Positions 1-8,469 of a stretch of DNA of 64,000 nucleotides are shown piece by piece. The position numbers were made by a program, and so were the translations under genes. Under the pieces are notes generated by a model that was not told the origin of the DNA, made no database searches, and worked only from the letters and a program-made list of their open reading frames with translations. Each line of letters starts with the position of its first letter. The stretch's first letter is position 1. The stretch comes from Chitinophagaceae bacterium. GTDB taxonomy: Bacteria > Bacteroidota > Bacteroidia > Chitinophagales > Chitinophagaceae. Location of the stretch: positions 1 through 64,000 of the forward strand of contig CANHCY010000008.1 in assembly GCA_947459295.1 (NCBI GenBank). The letters are read 5' to 3'.

Positions 1-117
1 ATTTGTCCTAAACTATGGTATATTGGCATAACAGTGTATTTATTCCGCTGCAATACTAACAATTATTAGTATAAAATAAATTATTATTTTACCTTCGTTT
101 TTCACAATTTATCTTCC

Positions 118-1113
118 ATGAAACTAATCAGCTACCAACTTAACAATACGATTTCTTACGGCGTTCTGGTGAATAACGAACTCTATAGCCTGCCGCAAAT
201 CAATGCTGGTTTACCGGCTAGCATGAATGCCTTTTTAGCCCTCGAAGAAAATGGCATGGAAATGGCCAGCCAAACTGCACAGCAAATTGAAGCTGGAACG
301 CTAGTTGCAACCCCTGTTAGCAATTACGAAATTTTGGCACCTGTGCCGCACCCTACTTCTTGCAGAGACGGATATGCGTTTAGACAACACGTTGAAGCGG
401 CAAGAAAAAATAGAGGCGTAGAAATGATTCCTGAATTTGATCAATACCCGATATTTTATTTTACCAACCATCAGGCCGTAGAAGGACCAGGCCCTGTTTA
501 TTGCATGCCCGATCATTTTCAACAACTCGATTTTGAACTAGAAATAGCCATCGTAATTGGTAAAAAAGGAAGAAATATTAAAGCGAGTGAAGCAGACGCT
601 TACATTGCAGGTTTTACCATCATGAATGACATGAGCGCAAGAAAACTTCAGATGGAAGAAATGCTTTTAAACCTTGGGCCTGCTAAAGGAAAAGATTTTT
701 CTACTATCATTGGACCTTGGCTAGTTACACCTGACGAGCTTGCACACAAAGTAGCCCCTACCAAGCCCGGACATACTGGTCTCAATTACGATTTAGCCAT
801 GAAATGTTTTGTGAATGATGTTATGGTTTCTAGCGGCAACGTAAAAGATATGGACTGGACATTTGCAGAAATTATAGAAAGGTGCTCGTATGGCGTAACG
901 CTATATCCAGGTGATGTTATTGGATCTGGTACCGTAGGCACTGGATGCTTTTTAGAATTAAACGGAACCGGAAAAAGATTAGACCCTAATTATCAACCGC
1001 AGTGGCTACAAAATGGCGACCGCGTTACCATGACTATTGATGCGTTAGGTATTTTAGAAAATCAAATTATTGCAGAAGATACCAACTGGTCTATTTTGTC
1101 GTTAAAGAAATAA
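118..1113 (+). CDS. Fumarylacetoacetate hydrolase (FAH) family protein
   Basis: A 331-residue cytoplasmic protein of the FAH fold; members cleave or decarboxylate beta-diketo acids using a divalent metal. The metal-site pattern is visible as DFELEIA (E140 and E142) followed by MNDMSAR (D171), then GKDFSTIIGPW near 191-201 and a GSGTVGTGC loop near the C-terminus. The length fits the Bacteroidota FAH type. It is followed after 2 bp by a flavin reductase and faces a convergent phenylalanine hydroxylase, so fumarylacetoacetate cleavage at the end of tyrosine degradation is the likely role. That role is inferred from context; other FAH-fold activities remain possible. A weak TAnnTTTG-like box (TACCTTCG, 90-97) lies upstream. 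Confidence 0.85.
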   Translation: MKLISYQLNNTISYGVLVNNELYSLPQINAGLPASMNAFLALEENGMEMASQTAQQIEAGTLVATPVSNYEILAPVPHPTSCRDGYAFRQHVEAARKNRGVEMIPEFDQYPIFYFTNHQAVEGPGPVYCMPDHFQQLDFELEIAIVIGKKGRNIKASEADAYIAGFTIMNDMSARKLQMEEMLLNLGPAKGKDFSTIIGPWLVTPDELAHKVAPTKPGHTGLNYDLAMKCFVNDVMVSSGNVKDMDWTFAEIIERCSYGVTLYPGDVIGSGTVGTGCFLELNGTGKRLDPNYQPQWLQNGDRVTMTIDALGILENQIIAEDTNWSILSLKK

Positions 1114-1115
1114 GC

Positions 1116-1973
1116 ATGCTTACCATCAACACATCAGATATAAGTCCAATCGAACTCCAAGGATATTTGCAAAGCGCCATTGCGCCTAGGCCCATATGTT
1201 TGGCATCTACCATCGACAAAGCAGGTCAAGTAAACCTAAGTCCGTTCAGCTATTTTAATTTATTTAGCATGAACCCGCCTATCTGTATTTTTTCTCCTTC
1301 CAGAAGGGTTAGAGATAATACTACAAAACATACGCTAGAAAATTTAAAAGAAGTTCCTGAGTGCGTGATCAATATTGTGAACTATGCCATGGTGGGACAG
1401 GTTTCATTATCTAGTTGCGAATACAGTAAAGACGTTAATGAATTTACTAAAGCAGGTTTCACGCAAATACCATCTGATTTAGTAGCGCCGCCGCGTGTTG
1501 CCGAATCTCCCATTCAATTAGAATGTACGGTTGCACAAATTATTGCCCTAGGTGAAAAAGCTGGTGCCGGTAATTTAGTACTTGCCGAAATAAAAAGGAT
1601 TCACATTGCAGATTCGGTGCTTAATGCAAACAATAAAATTGATCAAGCAAAACTTGATTTGGTTGCAAGACTTGGTGGCGACTGGTATGCAAGAATTAAC
1701 GAGCAAAATTTATTTGAGGTAACCAAGCCCAACACCCAGCTGGGTATGGGTTTTGACATGCTACCTAAATTTATTAGAGAAAGCGAAGCCCTTAGCAATA
1801 ATGAAAAAGCACAGCTTGCTAATTGCACCACACTCCCTGAATCAATTGCAAAAAATACTAGTATCAGCCTCGATTTTACAGACGCACATATGAATGCTAT
1901 TAAAAAAGAATTAGCAGGGAAAAATGCACAGGCCGCTTGGGCTTTTATTGAAACGTTAATTGTGCATCAATAA
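1116..1973 (+). CDS. Flavin reductase family protein (FMN-binding split barrel)
   Basis: A 285-residue protein of the flavin reductase / DIM6-NTAB family. The N-terminal half carries the typical IAPRPICLAST, NLSPFSYFN and MNPPICIFSPS segments that form the FMN pocket; a further C-terminal section of about 90 residues follows. It starts 2 bp after the FAH-family stop codon, so it is almost certainly co-transcribed. Such genes commonly accompany FAH and homogentisate genes in Bacteroidota, but the substrate is not established. Its last 29 bp overlap the convergent phenylalanine hydroxylase gene. Confidence 0.85.
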   Translation: MLTINTSDISPIELQGYLQSAIAPRPICLASTIDKAGQVNLSPFSYFNLFSMNPPICIFSPSRRVRDNTTKHTLENLKEVPECVINIVNYAMVGQVSLSSCEYSKDVNEFTKAGFTQIPSDLVAPPRVAESPIQLECTVAQIIALGEKAGAGNLVLAEIKRIHIADSVLNANNKIDQAKLDLVARLGGDWYARINEQNLFEVTKPNTQLGMGFDMLPKFIRESEALSNNEKAQLANCTTLPESIAKNTSISLDFTDAHMNAIKKELAGKNAQAAWAFIETLIVHQ

Positions 1974-3726
1974 TAGCCAGACCATCGCCAATTAGCTTTG
2001 TAAATTCCGGCATATTATTTTTTTGAGCTTCCAAATAAGTTCTAACAGTAGCAGCTAATTCAGATGCCACCTCTTCATGCGCTACAATTTCTAAAATTTC
2101 TAGTGCGCAAAGCCAATCATTTTTATGATCAGCGCAAATGCTATTAAAAATAATACCGAGCGTTTCTAATTGCGCTGATGTAAATCCGTGTAATTGTATT
2201 TGCTCTCTTATATTTCTAACTTGTGCCGAGAGTGCATGGTAAGCATAATCGTTATCTGAGTAACTAGGCTGATGCGTCCCTTCCGGAGAAACATACAACT
2301 GATCTTCAAAAGTGCTAATATCGGCAGGTCCATTAAATACCGACACAATAGACGCACCCACTGCCATATCAAATACACCCCAGGCAGGATCAAATAGCAC
2401 AAGCCCTTCTTTATTTGTAACCGTGCAAGATGTGAATGAAAAAATTAAATTTTTATTTTCCTCTTTAGTAATATCTCTTAAAATACCTTGAACGGTAATA
2501 CCAGATTCAAAAGACAAAATCACTTCGTTGTTTAATGCAATGCCTAACTGCTGCAGGTCTTGTTCGGCAAAATCTTCGAGCGGTTTAGTAGCACCTATTA
2601 AATGACCCACTGGCGATCCAAAACCATCTGCGTGGTAATTTTTTCCATGTCCGTGCAACTGTTTGTGGTTAAATGACAATGCCGTTGGACCCGTTGTTTT
2701 TATATATGCCACCGATGACCCAGGCCCTTCTAATACCTGTGTAAACACACCAGACACTTGAAGACCAGAACTATAGGCTGCAGTACAAATATTTTTACAT
2801 TCAACCGCTTTAAGAACACTTTGCAAACCACCCACTCTAAACGCCATGGTGCTTTCAAACTCTTTTAATACATCAATTAAATTCTGAAAGGTAGGTGTTA
2901 CAAAAAGTTGCGGTTGCGGCTTTGTAATATCATAAGAATAAGTAAGTGCATCAATGGTGTATGGTATTTTTTTAACCTCGGGGCGCATGCAAGATGCACT
3001 CTCACCAATAGAAGACAACAAACCTGCGCCATAAATTTTTGGTTGATCAAGTGGACCAATTAAACCATACTCGACGGTCCACCACTGCAACCTACTAAGC
3101 AAAGCCATTTCGGAAGGCTCACCTAAATTTTGTTGCTGTTCAAAAATAGTAGCTTCTGTTTTTTTAATAACAGCTTCATCTATCCCTGGCATTTCTTTTA
3201 AAATAGAAAGCTGTCGGATGGTTTCATATAATTCAAAATCTTTGGAAGAAAATATAGCTTTGGTTCCAATAAAACCTAGGTAACTTAAGTATTGGTTGTA
3301 ATCGGTGTCACTAATGATGGGTGCGTGTCCCGCCGATTCATGAATAATATCTGGTGCACTTGTGTATTCAATATGTTCGATTTGCCTGATATCGGCTGCA
3401 ATAACAAGTACCCTATATGCCTGAAACTCCATAAATGCTGCAGGTGGAATAAATCCATCCACGGTTACAGCGCCCCAACCAATATTAGCAAGCGCATCAT
3501 TAATTTCTTGTAGGCTTGGGATTTTTTCGATGGTTAAACCGGCCATTTTTAGGCCTGGTATATACGGGTAATAAGCGGCGTCTTTGAGATAGCTATAATT
3601 TTGGCGCATCACATATCTCCAAACGGCATGATCAACTGGTGTATACTTTTCGTAATGCTGGTCTACGATGTATTTGGCTAAATGCTCCGGCAAATTTGCC
3701 ACCTGCTCGTTGTTAAAAGTATTCAT
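1945..3726 (-). CDS. Phenylalanine 4-hydroxylase, long Bacteroidota form
   Basis: An aromatic amino acid hydroxylase that converts phenylalanine to tyrosine with a non-haem iron and a pterin cofactor. The iron facial triad is visible: HESAGH gives H129 and H134, and the WWTVEYG segment gives E219. The catalytic domain fills roughly residues 1-330. At 593 residues it is about twice the usual bacterial enzyme; the C-terminal half of about 260 residues has no obvious catalytic motif. It belongs functionally with the convergent FAH-family and flavin reductase genes. A candidate promoter lies at 3749-3779. Family assignment is firm; the C-terminal domain role is unknown. Confidence 0.92.
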   Translation of the reverse strand: MNTFNNEQVANLPEHLAKYIVDQHYEKYTPVDHAVWRYVMRQNYSYLKDAAYYPYIPGLKMAGLTIEKIPSLQEINDALANIGWGAVTVDGFIPPAAFMEFQAYRVLVIAADIRQIEHIEYTSAPDIIHESAGHAPIISDTDYNQYLSYLGFIGTKAIFSSKDFELYETIRQLSILKEMPGIDEAVIKKTEATIFEQQQNLGEPSEMALLSRLQWWTVEYGLIGPLDQPKIYGAGLLSSIGESASCMRPEVKKIPYTIDALTYSYDITKPQPQLFVTPTFQNLIDVLKEFESTMAFRVGGLQSVLKAVECKNICTAAYSSGLQVSGVFTQVLEGPGSSVAYIKTTGPTALSFNHKQLHGHGKNYHADGFGSPVGHLIGATKPLEDFAEQDLQQLGIALNNEVILSFESGITVQGILRDITKEENKNLIFSFTSCTVTNKEGLVLFDPAWGVFDMAVGASIVSVFNGPADISTFEDQLYVSPEGTHQPSYSDNDYAYHALSAQVRNIREQIQLHGFTSAQLETLGIIFNSICADHKNDWLCALEILEIVAHEEVASELAATVRTYLEAQKNNMPEFTKLIGDGLAIIDAQLTFQ

Positions 3727-3748
3727 TGACTCGCTTCAATATGAGGAG

Positions 3749-3779
3749 CTAAAGTAGTACAAAATAAATAAAATAACAA
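3749..3779 (-). promoter_or_regulatory. Candidate promoter of the phenylalanine hydroxylase gene
   Basis: Read on the minus strand, a TTTG (-33 like) is followed by 20 bp and then TACTTTAG, one mismatch from the Bacteroidota -7 consensus TAnnTTTG. The predicted start of transcription would leave a leader of about 18 nt before the ATG at 3726. Position and spacing support it; no experimental evidence is available. Confidence 0.35.
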
Positions 3780-3789
3780 ACGTTAGTTA

Positions 3790-4980
3790 TTAGTTAAAAG
3801 GACTAGCCCACTTTTTATCGATGTACACATTGGTACCCGCCAAGGTTTTTAAAAAGGCCACAACTGCAGCAATTTCGGCGGGCTGTAAATTTAACCGTTG
3901 CACATTAACGCCATTGGGTTTTAAGCGTTGATCTAAATTTCGATTGTCATTGATAAAGCCTCCATAATGCGAAACGGCCGTAGCTAAATCACGTATACCA
4001 CCGGTATGCATTAAGCGTGTATTTAATTCACCCTTATTATTAACGAGGTCTCTAAGTGTAGGGGCCCGGGTTATAGAAACGTCTTGTCCTGCACCTGCTG
4101 CAAGCGCAATAACACCATTATTCCTTGTGTTTGGATCGATATCAAATTCAGGTGCATTGTGACAACCGTTACAGCCAAGTCCACCACCAATTCTATTACT
4201 ACTAGCATCAAAAACAGGGGGTGTTAAAAATAAATCTTTGCCTGCATTTTCTTGTGCCGTAAAATTTGGAAAAGATTGTCTGTCATTATTAACCTGCGCT
4301 CTACCCACATCATATTTTGAATCAAAAGATTGAATACTTCTTACAAATTGTGCCAAACATTCTTGCAAGCGTGGTTCTGTAACAGTAATATCTCCATAAG
4401 TAAATTTAAATAGCTCGTTGTAATAATCAGTAGCCTGTAACTTGGCTAAGAGTGCTGCTATGTTTGCTCTTCCTGTTTGTCCACTAAAACCCATCTCTTT
4501 ATGATCGGCAATGGGTTGTGTGGTTTGACTTTCTAAACTTGCTGCTCTTTCGTCCCAAAAAAACTTTGCTTCTACGCCAAATCTTTCATTAACAAGACGC
4601 ATAGAGTGCCTGTCTGTTAACCCACCTGCAACACCTACACTAATGAGGGCCGTATCCGAAAAAGCAAAAGCTTGTTTATGACAACTTGCGCAAGAAATGG
4701 TATTGTCGATGCTTAATTTTTTATCGTAAAACAAAACCCTACCAAGTGTCGCTTTTGCATTGGTGATAGGATTGTTACCTGTATTATCTTTTGTTATGTA
4801 GGCAGGCTTAGGTTGCGCTGCGTAGTTGGCTAAATTATTGAGGTCTATTTGTGCGCCAAAAGCAGTAGCAACAGCCGCATATACAGTTTGCGTGGCGGGT
4901 GCGTTATCGGCCTTAGAGCAGGCAACTAATAAAACAACAACACCAATGATACCTGAAAAAATGAGGGGGATTTTTCGCAT
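3790..4980 (-). CDS. Di-haem cytochrome c peroxidase (CcpA/MauG family) lipoprotein
   Basis: Two CxxCH haem sites are visible: CASCHK (C97, C100, H101) and CNGCHN (C270, C273, H274), the arrangement of bacterial di-haem peroxidases, which reduce hydrogen peroxide with electrons from small cytochromes or quinols. The N-terminus ends a hydrophobic stretch in LLVACS, so Cys21 is a probable lipidation site and the protein is exported. Its length of 396 residues is normal for the family. It is the last gene of a minus-strand run that begins with a PQQ dehydrogenase, with a 53-bp gap from the nuclease gene upstream. MauG-like protein oxidation cannot be excluded. Confidence 0.88.
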   Translation of the reverse strand: MRKIPLIFSGIIGVVVLLVACSKADNAPATQTVYAAVATAFGAQIDLNNLANYAAQPKPAYITKDNTGNNPITNAKATLGRVLFYDKKLSIDNTISCASCHKQAFAFSDTALISVGVAGGLTDRHSMRLVNERFGVEAKFFWDERAASLESQTTQPIADHKEMGFSGQTGRANIAALLAKLQATDYYNELFKFTYGDITVTEPRLQECLAQFVRSIQSFDSKYDVGRAQVNNDRQSFPNFTAQENAGKDLFLTPPVFDASSNRIGGGLGCNGCHNAPEFDIDPNTRNNGVIALAAGAGQDVSITRAPTLRDLVNNKGELNTRLMHTGGIRDLATAVSHYGGFINDNRNLDQRLKPNGVNVQRLNLQPAEIAAVVAFLKTLAGTNVYIDKKWASPFN

Positions 4981-5033
4981 CGATTATTTTTTTTATGAGA
5001 CCACCGGAAAGAACTAAAGTTTAATGAAGCATA

Positions 5034-5789
5034 TTAATTGAACTGCCAATTGTTTGTTAATACCCTAGATTCAAATTTCGCTTCTTCTATGTCCGAAAGT
5101 GATGCAAAGAAATCTATTCCTGTTAAGGTTTCCAAATAATCTATAGATACCACAAATTGATTAAGAGACAATGAACTTCCTGCATTGGGTAGCATAAACG
5201 CAATGGCTTCCACCCCTGATTTTGTTTGCTTAAATACAATTTTATAATAAGCACACGGAACAGTAATTGAGTTAGATACGACACCGCAACTTTTATTGAG
5301 TAAGGGCCCGGTTACCACATACACCCCATTTTTTTGTAACGCCCAATCCCTCACTTTGTCTTCAAGTTTAGACCATATACCTCTGTTAAATGAGGGTGCC
5401 TGTGGCGACATGTTGGACATATAAAAAGTTTCGTTCATAGAAACATTATTGAGCTTCATGTCGGCGGCAGGGCATAAATGACCCCTGTCATAGCCAGATT
5501 TTGAATAGCTAGAAGGCCCAATAGCATCGGTTATTTTTGGGTCAGCCATAAACTTAGATGCCCTTTTTTGACTACCGTTAATTGACATAGGAGTTAATGA
5601 ATAAGCTACCCATTCAGCCTGTTTATCTTTACCGCTGTATGAAAGGGTGAAGTAGGTGTGTTTAATCGTAAGACCCTTATTGTTTGTGGGTAAGAGGGTG
5701 TCTGAAACTGCTCCTGCACTGTAAAAGCAGCATGTAAAGGCACCAACCCATAAAAAAGAACGTAGGCACTTTATTACATTTTTTCTCAT
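5034..5789 (-). CDS. Exported DNA/RNA non-specific endonuclease (NUC1 family)
   Basis: A 251-residue beta-beta-alpha-metal nuclease. The catalytic DRGHLCP motif places the general base at H104, and the YMSNMSPQ segment about 20 residues on supplies the Mg-binding Asn. An N-terminal hydrophobic segment (about residues 11-28) indicates export, consistent with extracellular or periplasmic nucleic acid degradation. It starts 6 bp after the stop of the PQQ dehydrogenase gene, so the two are likely co-transcribed, although no functional link is evident. Confidence 0.9.
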   Translation of the reverse strand: MRKNVIKCLRSFLWVGAFTCCFYSAGAVSDTLLPTNNKGLTIKHTYFTLSYSGKDKQAEWVAYSLTPMSINGSQKRASKFMADPKITDAIGPSSYSKSGYDRGHLCPAADMKLNNVSMNETFYMSNMSPQAPSFNRGIWSKLEDKVRDWALQKNGVYVVTGPLLNKSCGVVSNSITVPCAYYKIVFKQTKSGVEAIAFMLPNAGSSLSLNQFVVSIDYLETLTGIDFFASLSDIEEAKFESRVLTNNWQFN

Positions 5790-5795
5790 TTATAA

Positions 5796-7952
5796 CTATT
5801 GTAAAGTAAATGCAACATATGCGTCGCTGGATTTACCACCCCATTTAGAACCACCGCAAGCAATAACAACATACTGTTTTCCATTGACTTCATAAATACT
5901 TGGCGTTGCAACACCAGGCGCAGGTAAATCTATTTCACGTAGTATTTTACCAGTGCGCTTGTGTATAATTCTAAATTTTCCATCTGCAGAAGCACCGATA
6001 AATAAAAGACCGCCTTTTGTTACAACTGGACCTCCATAATTTTCTCGACCTGTTACAGGAATACCCTTTGCTTTAAGTGCTTCAAATTCTCCAAATGGAA
6101 TTTTCCAAACATGTGCACCAGTTTTTAAATCAATAGCTGTTAATGAACCCCATGGTGGTCGAATAGCAGGATATCCTTCGGGGGTTAAAAATTTATTGTA
6201 CCCAGTAAATCCATACGTTGTTTTTTGAGGAGGTAATAATTTAGACAGGTCACCGGCATATTTTACTTGCTGTGCATTTTTTACATTCAACACATAAGAT
6301 GCAAGTGCTGTTTTTTCCTGTATGGTTAACACATTATTGCCTGGCATCATTCTTTTCCCAGTAGTTACCAATTGAGAAAAAGAAGTAACAGAATACTTTT
6401 TATCTGCACCAACTATTGATGGATAATTACCGCCCCCTTGCATTTCAGCACCATGACATTTCATACAATTTTGCGTATAAATTATTTTACCAGCTTCATG
6501 ATTTGTCAAAAGTGCTTTATCGTTTTTTTTGTTTTCAACCATATTTAAAAGCCAAGCCATTTCGTTGGTATTGACATATAAAAACTGTGTTTCTGGATCA
6601 AATGAAGGCCCACCCCACTCTGCTCCACCATCATAACCTGGAAGCACAATGGTTCCATTTACAGAAGGCGGTGTAAATATTTTACTAGGTCCATAATTTA
6701 AAAAAGTTTTTTTTATGGAAGCATAACTACTTGCATCTACTATATCATTTAAGTCTGCACTATCAAATGATTGTCGAACAAGAGGCTTAGGAATTACTGG
6801 CATAGGTTGTGTAGGCCATAACTTTTCATTTGCCAGCGTTGTTGCCGTATTTACAGACACTTCCTTAACTGGAAACAGAGGCTTACCCGTTTCACGGTCT
6901 AATAAAAAAACAAAACCCGTTTTGGTTGTTTGTGCTACGGCATCTATTTTTTTTCCTTTATGCGTAACCGTAACAAGGGCTGGCGGAGCTGGCAAATCCA
7001 TGTCCCACACATCATGGTGTACGGATTGGAAATGCCATTTTAATTTGCCCGATACCGCATCTATGGCGAGTAACGAATTGCCATACAATCCCATACCGGT
7101 TCTGTTTCCACCATAAAAATCGTTGGTTGGGTTACCAGTAGGCGCAAATAAAATACCTCTTTTTTCATCTAAACTAAACCCAGCCCAACTATTGGTTGAA
7201 CCCATATGCCTGTAGGCCGTTGTATCATCCCAGGTTTCATAGCCTTTGTCTTGCGGATAAGGTATTGTATGAAAAATCCATTGTTGCTTTCCTGTTAAAA
7301 CATCAAATGCCCTGATGTGGCCAGGCGTTTCTTCGCCAACCAACCCACTTACAAAAAATAAATTTTTAAACACCATTACGGGCGAAGTTGGCGCTACAAA
7401 TAATTTAGTAGGGTCTCGATCTAAACCGTTCACCAAGTTGATACCACCATCGGTTCCAAAACTTGGCACTAATTTTCCGGTTGTTGCATTTACACAAAAT
7501 ACAATGGGGCCAACTGTATAAATAATTCGTTTATCATTTTCTTTTTCCCAATAGGCAACGCCCCTATTCATATTTACACTACTTCTATGCCATGTTTTAT
7601 TGGCGGCAGAATCGGCAGGATTAAAAGTCCATATCTCTTTACCTGTTGCAGCGTTCACTGCAAACAATTTTAATTTAGGCGATACGCCATACATCACGCC
7701 ATTCACCACAATTGGATTGCACTCCATTGGGCCAAATTTGGTGCTATCATTATTTTCGGTGTGGTAGACCCATGCAACACCCAATTTGGCATAATTGGTT
7801 GTGTCAATTTGCTGTAAGGCCGAGTATTTTAAATTTTCACTTCCGCCCCCTGTTTTAGCCCAAGATAAATAGGTGGGTTGCTGAGGGTCGCAAGCAAGTA
7901 CAAGTAGCGACACTGACAAAAAAAGAAGCCATTTATTAGTGGGACTGGTCAT
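5796..7952 (-). CDS. PQQ-dependent dehydrogenase with internal cytochrome c domain
   Basis: An exported quinoprotein of 718 residues. The N-terminal hydrophobic stretch ends LLVLACD, so Cys21 is probably lipidated. Beta-propeller and PQQ-site signatures include VHHDVWDMDLPAPP (about 311-324) and repeated ATGKEIW-like blade ends. A cytochrome c domain with CMKCHG (C496, C499, H500) sits inside the propeller, because further blades (GAHVWKIPFGEF, GGPVVTKGG) follow it. Members oxidise sugars or alcohols and pass electrons to the respiratory chain. The substrate is not determinable here. No PQQ synthesis genes are in the window. It is first in the unit with the nuclease and peroxidase. Confidence 0.88.
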   Translation of the reverse strand: MTSPTNKWLLFLSVSLLVLACDPQQPTYLSWAKTGGGSENLKYSALQQIDTTNYAKLGVAWVYHTENNDSTKFGPMECNPIVVNGVMYGVSPKLKLFAVNAATGKEIWTFNPADSAANKTWHRSSVNMNRGVAYWEKENDKRIIYTVGPIVFCVNATTGKLVPSFGTDGGINLVNGLDRDPTKLFVAPTSPVMVFKNLFFVSGLVGEETPGHIRAFDVLTGKQQWIFHTIPYPQDKGYETWDDTTAYRHMGSTNSWAGFSLDEKRGILFAPTGNPTNDFYGGNRTGMGLYGNSLLAIDAVSGKLKWHFQSVHHDVWDMDLPAPPALVTVTHKGKKIDAVAQTTKTGFVFLLDRETGKPLFPVKEVSVNTATTLANEKLWPTQPMPVIPKPLVRQSFDSADLNDIVDASSYASIKKTFLNYGPSKIFTPPSVNGTIVLPGYDGGAEWGGPSFDPETQFLYVNTNEMAWLLNMVENKKNDKALLTNHEAGKIIYTQNCMKCHGAEMQGGGNYPSIVGADKKYSVTSFSQLVTTGKRMMPGNNVLTIQEKTALASYVLNVKNAQQVKYAGDLSKLLPPQKTTYGFTGYNKFLTPEGYPAIRPPWGSLTAIDLKTGAHVWKIPFGEFEALKAKGIPVTGRENYGGPVVTKGGLLFIGASADGKFRIIHKRTGKILREIDLPAPGVATPSIYEVNGKQYVVIACGGSKWGGKSSDAYVAFTLQ

Positions 7953-8064
7953 ATGGGTTATTTGTGCCTAAAATGTGTGGTAAACTACTTATTTTAACGG
8001 TAATTTGACAATAATTATAGGCTTTAATTGGACCGAATTTTAAAAAATAGGTCCCAAAAATGAG

Positions 8065-8072
8065 TACCTTTG
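8065..8072 (+). promoter_or_regulatory. Candidate -7 box (TACCTTTG)
   Basis: An exact match to the Bacteroidota -7 consensus TAnnTTTG ends only 4 nt before the ATG at 8077. If used, the mRNA would be leaderless or nearly so. No well-spaced TTG -33 element is visible. Confidence 0.4.
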
Positions 8073-8076
8073 TAGA

Positions 8077-8418
8077 ATGCGACTAACACAAACCATAAAA
8101 CAACTTTTAGCCCTGACTATGCTGGTTGTTTTTGCGTTTAGTATTACGCCGCAAAAAACCATTCACGACTTTGTTGCTGGACACGCAGATCCTACCAAAT
8201 GCGAAGTGCACATTAAAGCACCCATCGAGCAGGTTGAAAAAGCGCAACTACATTGCACCTTTGATTTTCAGGTTGCTACAACCCCATTTGTTAGTTACAA
8301 TTTTACAATAGTAGTTCCTACGCCGGTTGAGGCAAGGGCACAAAACGATACGTACAAAGAAACGCAGATTTATACGGTTCATATTTCTAAAGAATCGCGT
8401 GGTCCACCTCGTTGCTAA
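8077..8418 (+). CDS. Small exported His/Cys-containing protein
   Basis: A 113-residue protein with an N-terminal hydrophobic segment (about residues 8-24) suggesting export or one membrane anchor. Potential metal ligands are visible: HDFVAGHADPTKCEVH, a LHC pair near residue 68, and a C-terminal PPRC. It lies just upstream of, and in the same orientation as, a ZnuD-like TonB receptor. The setting suggests a periplasmic accessory protein for metal handling, but I do not recognise a named family and the role is an inference. Confidence 0.6.
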   Translation: MRLTQTIKQLLALTMLVVFAFSITPQKTIHDFVAGHADPTKCEVHIKAPIEQVEKAQLHCTFDFQVATTPFVSYNFTIVVPTPVEARAQNDTYKETQIYTVHISKESRGPPRC

Positions 8419-8469
8419 TATTTTATAGCAGGATTTTATTTTCTTTTTTCGGCATTCAATTTTATTATT

